Origin: an uncultured Bacteroidales bacterium
Lineage (GTDB): Bacteria > Bacteroidota > Bacteroidia > Bacteroidales > Muribaculaceae
DNA: 64,000 nucleotides
Assembly (NCBI GenBank): GCA_902768435.1
Contig: CACXLJ010000007.1
Location: forward strand, 152,382 to 216,381
Direction: 5' to 3'
A program made the translations under genes and the position numbers. The first letter of the stretch is position 1; each line of letters begins with the position of its first letter. The notes below the pieces were generated by a model. The model saw only the letters and a list, made by a program, of their open reading frames with translations. It did not search any database and was not told the origin of the DNA. Positions 31,396-40,467 of this stretch are shown here, one piece after another.

Positions 31396-32712
31396 ATGGA
31401 GAAGAACCAATATATCGTAGCCTTTGAAATTGGCAGCTCCAAGATAGTAGGAGCCATTGCCGACAAATCTTCGTCGGGCTATGTCACTGTGCGCATGCTT
31501 GAGGAAGAACGCCTCATCAACAGTGTGCGACATGGCGAAGTGAAGAATGTAGAGAATATAAAAGGGGCCATTACTCGTATTCTCAAGAAGCTCGAAAACC
31601 GGATAGACGGACGCATCTCAGATGTCTTTGTAGGCATCAGCGGCAGGTCGCTTCACTCTGAGATTTCAGAGGTGAGCCGTGACCTGGACTCGTCGAATGC
31701 CATTACCGACCAAATCATTGAGCGCATCATCCAAGATTCGCTTCGCAGCAACAACAGCAACTACGACACCATCGACATTGTTCCGCGCGCTTTCTATGTC
31801 GACAAGAAAGAAACCGAGAATCCGAGCGGACAATTCGGTTCTAAAATCAGCATCAAGCTCAACCGCATCGTGGCCAAACCCGCCATTAAGATTAGCCTCA
31901 AGCGTGTAACCGACAATGTGGTGAAGGTGCGCCGCTACATCGTGACCCCGCTTGCCACTGCCGAAAAAGTGCTCACGCCCGAAGAGAAATCGCTGGGCTG
32001 CATGTTAGTGGATTTGGGTGCCGAAACCACCGAAGTATCAATCTATAAAAACGGTTCTCTCCTCTATTTCACGACACTCCCGCTGGGCGGACGCAATATA
32101 ACCAAAGACATTGAAAACGGACTCTCGGTTGTTGAAGATGTGGCCGAGCGTGTCAAGAAAAACATCAACAATCCGCTCGAACCCTCGAACGAATCGACCA
32201 ATATTGAAGGTGTCAACTCAGCCGACGCTTCACAGTACATCTCGGCTCGAGCCGGCGAGATCATTGCCAACATCATCAGGCAAATCTCCTATGCCAACCT
32301 CAATATCGAAGATATCAAGAGCATTGTGGTGATTGGCGGTGGCGCTCAACTGCAAGGTTTCAACAAGAAACTGGAAGAAACCGCAAAAATCACCGTGAAG
32401 GCCGGAACGGTTCCCCACACATTCAACATCCTCGACTACACCATCAACAAGCCCGAATACATTCAGATTTTGTCACTGCTTGCTAAAGGCGCCGAACTTC
32501 TCCCCACAGGTGAAACCTGCATGGAAATCAACTCCTACGACGATGGTGCCGGACTCCGCGTCAACACTGCACCAAAACCTCAAGTTGACGAGCAACCCGA
32601 AGAAACCGAGGTTAAAAAAGACAAGAAAAGCGGAAAGAAGCCAGGGAGGTGGAAATTCTTTAAAGATAAGCTGAGCGGATTGCTCGAAGAAGGCGATAAC
32701 GAAACCATGTAA
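31396..32712 (+). CDS. ftsA: cell division protein FtsA
   Basis: A 438-residue actin-like ATPase that tethers FtsZ to the membrane and recruits the divisome. It begins with the phosphate-1 region IVAFEIGSSKIVGAIAD, followed by the SHS2/1C subdomain (DVFVGISGRSLHSE), the phosphate-2 region MLVDLGAETTEVSIYKNGSL and the adenosine motif IVVIGGGAQLQGF. The C-terminus (WKFFKDKLSGLLEEG) fits the amphipathic membrane-targeting helix. It lies 12 bp after ftsQ and 51 bp before ftsZ. Confidence 0.97.
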   Translation: MEKNQYIVAFEIGSSKIVGAIADKSSSGYVTVRMLEEERLINSVRHGEVKNVENIKGAITRILKKLENRIDGRISDVFVGISGRSLHSEISEVSRDLDSSNAITDQIIERIIQDSLRSNNSNYDTIDIVPRAFYVDKKETENPSGQFGSKISIKLNRIVAKPAIKISLKRVTDNVVKVRRYIVTPLATAEKVLTPEEKSLGCMLVDLGAETTEVSIYKNGSLLYFTTLPLGGRNITKDIENGLSVVEDVAERVKKNINNPLEPSNESTNIEGVNSADASQYISARAGEIIANIIRQISYANLNIEDIKSIVVIGGGAQLQGFNKKLEETAKITVKAGTVPHTFNILDYTINKPEYIQILSLLAKGAELLPTGETCMEINSYDDGAGLRVNTAPKPQVDEQPEETEVKKDKKSGKKPGRWKFFKDKLSGLLEEGDNETM

Positions 32713-32763
32713 CAATAACCCGAGTGAATTATTCAATTGTTTCATCAAAAAAATTACTGAATT

Positions 32764-34125
32764 ATGCCTAACTTAAAAGACAACATAGACAGCAACATTC
32801 TCGATACCATCGAACAAGGCTCGGGCAGTTTCAAAATCGACGATAAGATGCCTACCATCATCAAAGTAGTGGGCGTGGGTGGCGGCGGCAACAATGCCAT
32901 CAACCACATGTATGCACAAAATATCAGCGGAGTGTCGTTTGTGGTCATCAACACCGACCGTCAGGCGCTCCAGAACTCTCCAGTGCCTAACCGGCTGCTC
33001 ATTGGCCCCAACACCACCTTCGGTCTGGGTGCCGGCAACGACCCTGCCAAGGCTAAAGCCGCTGCCGAAGAGAGCGCCGACGACATTGCCGCCCTGTTTG
33101 ACGACGACACCAAGATGGTGTTCATCACCGCTGGTATGGGTGGTGGCACAGGTACCGGTGCAGCGCCTGTGGTGGCACGCATCGCCCGCGACAAGGGCAT
33201 CCTCACCATTGGCATCGTGACCATCCCCTTCCTGTTCGAAGGCACCAAGAAGATTCTCAAGGCACTCAATGGCGCCGATGAGATGCAAGAATATGTAGAT
33301 GCACTGCTCATCATCAACAATGAGCGACTCACCGAGATATATCCCGACCTCGACTTTGTGAACGCATTCGGCAAGGCCGACGACACCCTCTCGATTGCCG
33401 CCCGAAGCATTTCGGAACTCATCACCACCGACGGCAAGATTAACCTCGACTTCAACGATGTGAACACCACCCTGCGCGATGGCGGCGTGGCAATCATCAG
33501 TTCGGGTTACGGCGAGGGCGAGCACCGCGTGACCAAGGCCATCGAAGATGCGCTGGAGTCACCGCTGCTGCGCAACCGCGATGTTTACGGTTCGAAACGC
33601 ATCTTGATGAACTTCTATTTCAACCCCAACTCCAACAACCCCTTCCGCATGGCCGAGGTCGACGAGATGCGCCAGTTCATGACCAACTTTGGCGCCGAGG
33701 TCGATGTCATTTGGGGTGTTGCATTCGACGACACGCTCGACGAGCGCATCAAGATCACCATCCTGGCTGCCGGATTTGATGTGACGCTTGGCGATGAGGC
33801 TCCTGCCGAGAAAGCAGCGCCTGTCAAGACCGCAACCACCGAGAAAACTGAAATTCAGCGCATCAAGGAAGAGTACGGCACCGACAAGATCACCCAGCAG
33901 AACAACGAAATGGCCGAAGCCCGCTTCTTCGTGTTCAGGCCTAACGACATCGACAACGACGACATCATCGACCTGCTCGAGAAGGTTCCTGTGGTGGATC
34001 GTAGCCAGAAAACCAAGTCAAGACTCAAGGAAATGCAGGAGAATCCTGTTACTGCACCCGTGCGCAAAGCCGAACCGGCACCTGCCAAGAAAGGCACTGC
34101 CACCACCATTGAATTTGACAGTTAA
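32764..34125 (+). CDS. ftsZ: cell division GTPase FtsZ
   Basis: A 453-residue tubulin-like GTPase that forms the Z ring. It has VVGVGGGGNNAINHM near residues 37-51, the GTP-binding loop GMGGGTGTGAAPVVA near 124-138 and the T7 loop LDFNDVNTTLRDGG near 230. The globular domain ends near 340, followed by a long acidic and variable linker typical of Bacteroidetes. It is the last gene of the dcw operon, and a hairpin lies 54 bp after its stop. Confidence 0.98.
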   Translation: MPNLKDNIDSNILDTIEQGSGSFKIDDKMPTIIKVVGVGGGGNNAINHMYAQNISGVSFVVINTDRQALQNSPVPNRLLIGPNTTFGLGAGNDPAKAKAAAEESADDIAALFDDDTKMVFITAGMGGGTGTGAAPVVARIARDKGILTIGIVTIPFLFEGTKKILKALNGADEMQEYVDALLIINNERLTEIYPDLDFVNAFGKADDTLSIAARSISELITTDGKINLDFNDVNTTLRDGGVAIISSGYGEGEHRVTKAIEDALESPLLRNRDVYGSKRILMNFYFNPNSNNPFRMAEVDEMRQFMTNFGAEVDVIWGVAFDDTLDERIKITILAAGFDVTLGDEAPAEKAAPVKTATTEKTEIQRIKEEYGTDKITQQNNEMAEARFFVFRPNDIDNDDIIDLLEKVPVVDRSQKTKSRLKEMQENPVTAPVRKAEPAPAKKGTATTIEFDS

Positions 34126-34169
34126 ACATTTTCTCCACAATACACACCATTAATTACAAATTAATTGTG

Positions 34170-34177
34170 TAATTTTG
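34170..34177 (+). promoter_or_regulatory. -7 promoter box of serS
   Basis: TAATTTTG, a full TAnnTTTG match, located upstream of the hairpin at 34180-34209. The hairpin would therefore fall at the very 5' end of the serS transcript. Confidence 0.65.
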
Positions 34178-34179
34178 CA

Positions 34180-34209
34180 CTGCCGCACAGCCTTAACAGG
34201 GTGCGGCAG
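34180..34209 (+). terminator. hairpin ending the dcw operon and lying in the serS leader
   Basis: CTGCCGCAC and GTGCGGCAG form a perfect 9-bp stem with a 12-base loop, followed by TTATTTATTTA. It probably terminates ftsZ transcripts. Because a promoter box precedes it, it could also act on serS transcripts. Confidence 0.75.
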
Positions 34210-34247
34210 TTATTTATTTACTGCATTTTTAGTTATATTTCAATATT

Positions 34248-35519
34248 ATGCTCACGCTACAACTCATCAACAACGACCCGCAAGAGGTCATCCGCCGATT
34301 AGCCATTAAGCAATTCGACGCTCAAGAACCCATCATGCGCATTGTCGACCTTGACAAGCAGCGCCGCGCCGCTCAAAAGAACCGCGACGACAATGCCGCT
34401 CAACTCAATAAGATGGCAGCCCAGATTGGCGCACTCATGAAACAAGGCAGCCGCGACGAGGCCGAGCAAGTGAAGGCACAAGTGGCTCAACTCAAGACCG
34501 CCAACAAGGAGATTGACGACAATCTCAAGGCCATCGAAAACGAAATCACTACCATCTTGCTTTCCATCCCCAATGTGCCCTACGAGGGCGTGCCCGAAGG
34601 CAAGACTGCCGAGGACAACATCGTGGAAAAGACTGGTGGCAACATTCCCGAACTGCCTGCCGACGCCCTGCCCCACTGGGACCTCGCCAAGAAATATAAC
34701 CTCATTGACTTTGACCTGGGCGTGAAAATCACTGGCGCAGGCTTCCCCGTTTATATTGGCAAGGGTGCCAAACTGCAGCGCGCGCTCGTTCAGTTCTTCC
34801 TCGACGAGGCCTCGAAGGCTGGCTACACCGAGATTGAACCGCCGCTGGTAGTGAACGAAGATTCGGGTCTGGGTACTGGTCAATTGCCCGACAAGGAGGG
34901 TCAGATGTACCACTGCCAGGTCGACAACTTCTACCTCATCCCCACTGCCGAGGTGCCCGTGACCAACATCTACCGCGATGTGATTATCCCGCAGGACGAA
35001 CTGCCCAAGAAGAATTGCGCATTCTCGGCTTGTTTCCGCCGTGAGGCCGGTTCTTATGGCAAGGATGTGCGAGGCCTGAACCGCCTGCATCAGTTCGACA
35101 AGGTAGAAATCGTGCGCATCGAGAAACCCGAAAACTCCTATCAGGCTCTCGAGGAAATGAAGGACCATGTGCAGTCGCTGCTCGAGAAACTCGAACTGCC
35201 CTGGCACATCTTGCGCCTGTGCGGCGGCGACATGAGCTTCACCAGCGCCATCACCTTTGACTTTGAGGTGTGGTCGGCAGCCCAGCAGCGCTGGCTCGAG
35301 GTGAGTTCGGTATCGAACTTCGAGACCTATCAGGCCAACCGCCTCAAATGCCGCTATCGTGGCGACGACAAGAAGACCCACCTGTGCCACACCCTGAACG
35401 GTTCGGCACTGGCATTGCCCCGCATCGTAGCCGCATTGCTCGAGAACAACCAGACGCCCGAGGGCATTCGCATTCCCAAGGCATTGCAACCCTACACCGG
35501 ATTCGACATCATCGACTAA
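34248..35519 (+). CDS. serS: seryl-tRNA synthetase
   Basis: A 423-residue class II synthetase that charges tRNA-Ser. The N-terminal coiled-coil arm that grips the tRNA variable arm spans about residues 28-105 (heptad-like KQRRAAQKNRDDNAAQLNK). The catalytic core shows LPTAEVPVTN-like LIPTAEVPVTNIYRD, motif 2 FRREAGSYGKDVRGLNRLHQF near 262-282 and motif 3 GSALALPRIVAALLEN near 382. The length is normal. miaB follows after 15 bp. Confidence 0.97.
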   Translation: MLTLQLINNDPQEVIRRLAIKQFDAQEPIMRIVDLDKQRRAAQKNRDDNAAQLNKMAAQIGALMKQGSRDEAEQVKAQVAQLKTANKEIDDNLKAIENEITTILLSIPNVPYEGVPEGKTAEDNIVEKTGGNIPELPADALPHWDLAKKYNLIDFDLGVKITGAGFPVYIGKGAKLQRALVQFFLDEASKAGYTEIEPPLVVNEDSGLGTGQLPDKEGQMYHCQVDNFYLIPTAEVPVTNIYRDVIIPQDELPKKNCAFSACFRREAGSYGKDVRGLNRLHQFDKVEIVRIEKPENSYQALEEMKDHVQSLLEKLELPWHILRLCGGDMSFTSAITFDFEVWSAAQQRWLEVSSVSNFETYQANRLKCRYRGDDKKTHLCHTLNGSALALPRIVAALLENNQTPEGIRIPKALQPYTGFDIID

Positions 35520-35534
35520 ACGCAACCTTTTGCG

Positions 35535-36902
35535 ATGGACCTGAACTTGACCTATAACGCGCAGGAAAGCGGCAAGCATCTGCTGCTCGAGACCTACGGC
35601 TGCCAAATGAATGTAGCCGACAGTGAAGTGGTGGCCTCGGTGATGCAGATGGCAGGCTACGAGACCACCGACACGCTTGATCATGCCGATGCCATCTTCA
35701 TCAACACCTGCTCGGTGCGCGACAATGCCGAGCAGCGCATCTTTGCCCGCCTCAACCAACTCAATGCCCTGCGCCGTCAGCGCAAACGCCGGCTCATTGT
35801 GGGCATCATAGGCTGCATGGCCGAGCGACTCAAGGACACGCTCATCACCGACTATGATGTGGATGTGGTGGCAGGTCCCGACGCCTATCTGGAACTGCCC
35901 AGCCTCGTTGCGCTGGCCGAGAACGGCGAAAAGGCCATCAACACCCAACTCTCGACCACCGAGACCTATCGCGATGTGATTCCGCAGCGCGTGGGCGGCA
36001 ACAAGGTGGGCGGCTTCATCAGCATCATGCGCGGGTGCAACAACTTCTGCACCTATTGCATCGTGCCCTACACCCGCGGCCGTGAACGCAGCCGCGAGCC
36101 ACAGAGCATTCTCAACGAACTTGCCGACCTGCAGCAGAAAGGGTTCAAGGAGGTGACCCTGCTGGGGCAGAATGTGAATTCATATCTTTACAAACCTGCC
36201 GACGGTTCATCGCCAGTCGACTTTGCCCGCCTGCTCGCCATCGTGGCCGAGGCTGCTCCCGAAATGCGTGTGCGCTTCACTACCAGCAACCCAGAGGACC
36301 TCACCGACGAGATTATCGCCACCATGGCAAGCCACAGCAACATTTGCAAGCACATTCACCTGCCCGTGCAGAGCGGCAGCAACAAGGTGCTCAAACTCAT
36401 GAACCGCAAATACACCCGCGAGTGGTATCTCGACCGCATCGCCAAGATTCGCGAGGCGATGCCCGATTGCGGCATCTCGACCGACATGTTCACCGGTTTC
36501 CACAACGAAACCGAAGAGGATTTTCAGGAGACACTCTCGCTCATGCGCGAAGTGGGCTTCGACTCGGCCTTCATGTTCAAGTACAGCGAGCGTCCCGGCA
36601 CCTTTGCCGCCAAGAATCTGCCCGACAATGTGCCCGAAGATGTGAAAATCGACCGCCTCAACCGCATGATTGCCTTGCAGAACGAACTCTCGCAGTGCAG
36701 CAACCGCAACGATGTGGGCAAGACCTTCGAGGTGCTGGTAGAGGGCTACAGCAAGCGCTCACGCGACGACATGTTCGGACGCACCCAGCAAAACAAGGTG
36801 ATTGTGTTCCCTGCAGGCGACACGCGCATTGGCGATTTTGTGCACTGCCAAGTCGAGAAATACACCAGCGCCACGCTCATAGGTCATAAGGTCAATATTT
36901 AA
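35535..36902 (+). CDS. miaB: tRNA (A37) methylthiotransferase
   Basis: A 455-residue radical SAM enzyme that converts i6A37 to ms2i6A37 in tRNAs reading UNN codons. The N-terminal UPF0004 domain carries three cluster cysteines (TYGCQMN near residue 22, NTCSVRDNA near 58, GCMAER near 95). The radical SAM domain has MRGCNNFCTYCIVPYTRG near 166. The C-terminal TRAM domain (VLVEGYSKRSRDDMFGRTQQNKVIVF) is complete. It is 15 bp downstream of serS, so they are probably co-transcribed. Confidence 0.97.
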   Translation: MDLNLTYNAQESGKHLLLETYGCQMNVADSEVVASVMQMAGYETTDTLDHADAIFINTCSVRDNAEQRIFARLNQLNALRRQRKRRLIVGIIGCMAERLKDTLITDYDVDVVAGPDAYLELPSLVALAENGEKAINTQLSTTETYRDVIPQRVGGNKVGGFISIMRGCNNFCTYCIVPYTRGRERSREPQSILNELADLQQKGFKEVTLLGQNVNSYLYKPADGSSPVDFARLLAIVAEAAPEMRVRFTTSNPEDLTDEIIATMASHSNICKHIHLPVQSGSNKVLKLMNRKYTREWYLDRIAKIREAMPDCGISTDMFTGFHNETEEDFQETLSLMREVGFDSAFMFKYSERPGTFAAKNLPDNVPEDVKIDRLNRMIALQNELSQCSNRNDVGKTFEVLVEGYSKRSRDDMFGRTQQNKVIVFPAGDTRIGDFVHCQVEKYTSATLIGHKVNI

Positions 36903-36965
36903 CCATCTGATAATCAAGGTTGCACTTTTGTAAAAGTACATAAAGCGAAAAAACGCAACTACACC

Positions 36966-38162
36966 ATGAACGCATCCACAGGCGAACCTAAAGACATATT
37001 GTGGAACAGTAATTTCATCAAGGTGATGGCAGCCAATTTCCTGCTGTTTTTCGCCTTCTATCTGCTCACCCCGCTGCTGCCGCTCTACCTGAGCGAACGC
37101 TTTAGCGCCACCAAGGATGTGATTGGACTGGTGCTTTCGGGCTACACGGTCACCGCCATGCTTATGCGCCCCTTCAGCGGCTATGTGGTCGACAGTTTCC
37201 CGCGCAAGCAGGTGCTCATGGTGTGCTTTTTCCTGTTTTTCATCTTCTTTGCAGGCTATCTGGTGGCTGGCACATTGCTGCTCTTCACCATTGTGCGCAC
37301 CCTGCATGGCGCACCCTTCGGCGCAGTCACCGTGGCCAACAGCACCGTAGCCATCGATGTGCTATCCTCGAGCCGCCGCACCGAGGGCATAGGCTACTAC
37401 GGGTTGAGCAACAATCTGGCTATGGCCATCGCCCCTTCGGTGGCTCTCTACATCTACCACTACATCCAAAACTTCGACCTGCTCTTCTTCTTGTCGCTCA
37501 TTATTGCCGGCCTGGGACTTGTGGTCGACGCCACGGTGAAACTCAATCCGCGCGCCATCGTCAAGAACAAGCAGAAGGTGTCGCTCGACCGCTTCTTCCT
37601 CACGCCAGGATGGATTCTTGCCATCTGCATGACGGGATTCGGTTTCTGTTTTGGCGTGTTGAGCAACTACCTTGCCATCTACAGCAAGGAGATACTGCAC
37701 CGCACTGGTGGCACAGGCACATGGTTCATGCTCATTTCCATCGGCCTGATGCTATCACGCCTGCAAGGCGCCAAAGCGCTGCGCCAAGGCAAAATTGTGC
37801 AGAATGCCAGCGCAGGCATGTGCATATCGGTGGTGGGCTACACGATGTTTGTCGTGTGCCCCAACGACATTGGCTACTTTGGCTCCGCCATCCTTATCGG
37901 TTTGGGCAACGGCCACATGTGGCCCGCGTTCCAGAACATGTTCATCAATCTGGCCCGCAACGACCAGCGTGGCACAGCCAACTCCAGCATCCTCATCTCG
38001 TGGGACATCGGCATGGGCCTGGGCGTGCTCATAGGCGGCATTATTGCCGATGCGCTCGGCTACTTGCCCGCCTTCTGGACCATGGTCATCGTGAATGTGG
38101 CAAGCGTCGCCACCTTTTTCGCCTTCGCCCGCGCCCACTACGCCCGCCACAAGCTCCGCTAA
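36966..38162 (+). CDS. MFS transporter, drug-efflux-like
   Basis: A 398-residue membrane protein with about twelve hydrophobic segments and an MFS motif between helices 2 and 3 (SGYVVDSFPRKQVLM). The overall pattern (FFAFYLLTPLLPLYLSE start and a GLSNNLAMAIAPSVALY segment in helix 5) fits small-molecule efflux members. The substrate cannot be told. It follows miaB by 63 bp without a clear promoter match, and its 3' flank holds a 9-bp periodic cluster and the recA terminator. Confidence 0.88.
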   Translation: MNASTGEPKDILWNSNFIKVMAANFLLFFAFYLLTPLLPLYLSERFSATKDVIGLVLSGYTVTAMLMRPFSGYVVDSFPRKQVLMVCFFLFFIFFAGYLVAGTLLLFTIVRTLHGAPFGAVTVANSTVAIDVLSSSRRTEGIGYYGLSNNLAMAIAPSVALYIYHYIQNFDLLFFLSLIIAGLGLVVDATVKLNPRAIVKNKQKVSLDRFFLTPGWILAICMTGFGFCFGVLSNYLAIYSKEILHRTGGTGTWFMLISIGLMLSRLQGAKALRQGKIVQNASAGMCISVVGYTMFVVCPNDIGYFGSAILIGLGNGHMWPAFQNMFINLARNDQRGTANSSILISWDIGMGLGVLIGGIIADALGYLPAFWTMVIVNVASVATFFAFARAHYARHKLR

Positions 38163-38185
38163 ACCTGCTTCTCATCGCTACAGTT

Positions 38186-38230
38186 CTAGATTCTCTAGTT
38201 AATCTATATTATCTAGATAGGCTATATTTC
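38186..38230. repeat. 9-bp periodic CTAG/CTAT cluster (5 units)
   Basis: CTAG or CTAT starts at 38186, 38195, 38204 (CTAT), 38213 and 38222 (CTAT), exactly every 9 bp. The cluster begins 24 bp after the MFS stop and ends just before the recA terminator. Confidence 0.8.
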
Positions 38231-38233
38231 GCC

Positions 38234-38271
38234 TTAAAAAATCAAGGCGGGGCCAGTGGGTGGCTCCGCCT
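38234..38271 (-). terminator. rho-independent terminator of recA
   Basis: On the minus strand AGGCGGAGCCA pairs with TGGCCCCGCCT, followed by TGATTTTTT. It may also be read from the plus strand as a weaker stop for the MFS gene. Confidence 0.8.
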
Positions 38272-38382
38272 CTCGTTACATCATGATGAGAATTCTAAAA
38301 TTTGGTGTTTTTCAGGTATTGTTTAAGTGCTTTCATTCTTATTGCTGAAATGCCTGAACAGTTAGATTCTCGGCAATCAGCA

Positions 38383-39441
38383 TCAGTCGGCTGCTGGCTC
38401 GGGAGTCTCGCCACGCATGGCAGCAAAGATCTTCTCTTCGAGTTCATCGGCAAGTTCCACATTGTCGGCAAGCAGCTGTTTCACAGCATCGCGGCCTTGA
38501 CCCAGCTTGGTGCTCTCGTAAGAGAACCACGAACCGCTCTTCTTCACAATGCCAAACTGCACGCCCAGGTCAATAATCTCGCCAATGCGGCTGATGCCCT
38601 TGCCAAAGAGAATCTCGAACTCGGCCTTGCGGAATGGAGGAGCCACCTTGTTCTTCACCACCTTCACGCGGGTGAGGTTACCCAGCACCTGCTCTCCATC
38701 CTTAATCTGGCCAAGTCGGCGAATGTCGATGCGCACCGAGGAGTAGAACTTGAGTGCGTTGCCGCCCGTGGTGGTCTCGGGATTGCCGAAGAGGACACCC
38801 AGTTTTTCGCGCAGCTGATTGATGAAGATGCAAGTGGTGTTGGTCTTGCTGATGGTAGCAGTGAGTTTGCGCAACGCCTGGCTCATGAGCCTTGCTTGCA
38901 AGCCCATCTTGCTCTCGCCCATCTCGCCCTCAATTTCGGCCTTGGGCGTGAGGGCAGCCACCGAGTCGATCACGATGATGTCGATGGCGCTGGAACGAAT
39001 GAGCTGGTCGGCAATCTCCAAAGCCTGCTCGCCGTTGTCGGGCTGCGAGATGAGAAGGCTATTCACATCCACCCCGAGTTGCTCGGCATAGAAGCGGTCA
39101 AAGGCATGCTCGGCATCGATAATGGCAGCAATGCCGCCCATCTTCTGCGCCTCGGCAATAGCATGAATGGCCAGCGTGGTCTTGCCGCTCGATTCGGGAC
39201 CATAAATCTCGATGATGCGTCCGCGCGGATAACCGCCCACGCCCAGCGCATAGTTCAGTCCAATTGACCCCGAAGGAATCACCTCCACATTCTCGATGCT
39301 CTCGTCACCGAGTTTCATGATTGAACCGCGACCATAGGTCTTGTCGATCTTGTCCATTGCTACCTGCAGCGCCTTGAGTTTCTCGGGCGATACCGGCTGG
39401 CGGCCACTTTGAGCCTGCTCCATGTTTGTTTTTTCTTCCAT
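38383..39441 (-). CDS. recA: recombinase RecA
   Basis: A 352-residue DNA-dependent ATPase for homologous recombination and the SOS response. The ATG at 39441 gives MEEKTNMEQ..., and a second ATG at 39423 is also possible; the frame is open upstream but runs into the promoter. It has [34 protein letters not shown] with Walker A near residues 80-90, [10 protein letters not shown] (Walker B) near 156, loop 2 [25 protein letters not shown] near 210-235 and an acidic tail. It has its own promoter and terminator. Confidence 0.98.
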   Translation of the reverse strand: MEEKTNMEQAQSGRQPVSPEKLKALQVAMDKIDKTYGRGSIMKLGDESIENVEVIPSGSIGLNYALGVGGYPRGRIIEIYGPESSGKTTLAIHAIAEAQKMGGIAAIIDAEHAFDRFYAEQLGVDVNSLLISQPDNGEQALEIADQLIRSSAIDIIVIDSVAALTPKAEIEGEMGESKMGLQARLMSQALRKLTATISKTNTTCIFINQLREKLGVLFGNPETTTGGNALKFYSSVRIDIRRLGQIKDGEQVLGNLTRVKVVKNKVAPPFRKAEFEILFGKGISRIGEIIDLGVQFGIVKKSGSWFSYESTKLGQGRDAVKQLLADNVELADELEEKIFAAMRGETPEPAAD

Positions 39442-39510
39442 AGTTTTATTTATCGTTTTGTTATTATTAAGTTTCTTGTTTTGAGGCAAGAATTGCTTGC
39501 TTTCATGTTA

Positions 39511-39518
39511 CAAATTTA
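39511..39518 (-). promoter_or_regulatory. -7 promoter box of recA
   Basis: Minus-strand TAAATTTG, a full TAnnTTTG match, about 70 bp before the ATG at 39441. No obvious LexA palindrome is visible. Confidence 0.6.
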
Positions 39519-39635
39519 GCAAATCAATGCCAATTTCACAAATCTCACACTGCAAATTTAGCGCTCCACATGTGCACAACATTGGCACACATCTGTGAAA
39601 AAATCAAATTTCACCAAAAAACACATTTTGCCGAC

Positions 39636-40376
39636 TTAACGGCACTTGCGCAACAAGTGCCGCACCGCAAAGCCCACATGCCTGAACAGGGTGGGCAAGG
39701 TGCCATAGTTCTTGCACATGATGCGGTAACGCTCCTTGAGCGATGCCTTGTGGTTGCGGCTGGTAGTGCCCTCGTCAAGGAAACTGATGAGGGGTTCACT
39801 GCCGGCATAGGCATTCGCCTGCGAGGCCTTGAGCACCTTGATGCACCAGTCATAGTCGGCGCTGAAGCGATATTGCAGGTCATATTTCGGCATAATGGTG
39901 CGCCTTGCCACAAAGGCCTGGTGGCACACCAGCATGCCGTGCTTAAACGAGTCGGCTGTGAGATGCTCGGGAGCCGTGAGATGCCGCTTGCCCACTACCT
40001 GCCGCTCGCTGTTGACCACCTGCGTCTGCCCATAAATCACATCGGGATGCTCCTGCGCAAGCACAGCCATGCGTGCAAGCGAGTCGGGCGCGGCAAAGGC
40101 ATCGCCTGCATTGAGCCAGATGATGTACTCGCCCTGCGCCAGTCCTATGGCTTTGTTCATGGCATCGTAGAGTCCGCCGTCGGGCTCCGAGATGATGCGC
40201 GTGTTATCGATAGCGGCAGCACGCACCAGCGAGAGGGTGTCGTCGGTCGACTTGCCATCGACAACAACATACTCATAGTCACTGCACGACTGCTCTTTCA
40301 CGCTGTCGAGTGTGGGTTGAATCACGCCGGCAGCATTCCATGTCACGGTCACTATGCTAAAGATGGGTTTCATCAT
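39636..40376 (-). CDS. family 2 glycosyltransferase
   Basis: A 246-residue cytoplasmic GT-A transferase. It starts MMKPIFSIVTVTWNAAGVI, with the donor-binding VVVDGKSTDDTL near residue 37, EPDGGLYDAMNKAIGLAQGEYIIWLNAGDAF near 62-92 (DxD equivalent) and a C-terminal SADYDWCIKVLK segment, the pattern of WcaA/PGL-like transferases that build surface polysaccharides. The start may be 40376 or 40373. It stands alone, divergent from the metallophosphoesterase gene. The acceptor is unknown. Confidence 0.9.
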   Translation of the reverse strand: MMKPIFSIVTVTWNAAGVIQPTLDSVKEQSCSDYEYVVVDGKSTDDTLSLVRAAAIDNTRIISEPDGGLYDAMNKAIGLAQGEYIIWLNAGDAFAAPDSLARMAVLAQEHPDVIYGQTQVVNSERQVVGKRHLTAPEHLTADSFKHGMLVCHQAFVARRTIMPKYDLQYRFSADYDWCIKVLKASQANAYAGSEPLISFLDEGTTSRNHKASLKERYRIMCKNYGTLPTLFRHVGFAVRHLLRKCR

Positions 40377-40427
40377 TACAAAGTTACTTATTTTTTCATG
40401 GAAACGACATATTTTTCCAAAGTTTAT

Positions 40428-40435
40428 TATTTTTG
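40428..40435 (+). promoter_or_regulatory. -7 promoter box of the metallophosphoesterase gene
   Basis: TATTTTTG, a full TAnnTTTG match, 32 bp before the ATG. Two TATCAAC heptamers (40446-40459) lie between it and the gene. Confidence 0.6.
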
Positions 40436-40467
40436 CATCATAATTATCAACTATCAACTCCTGAAAA

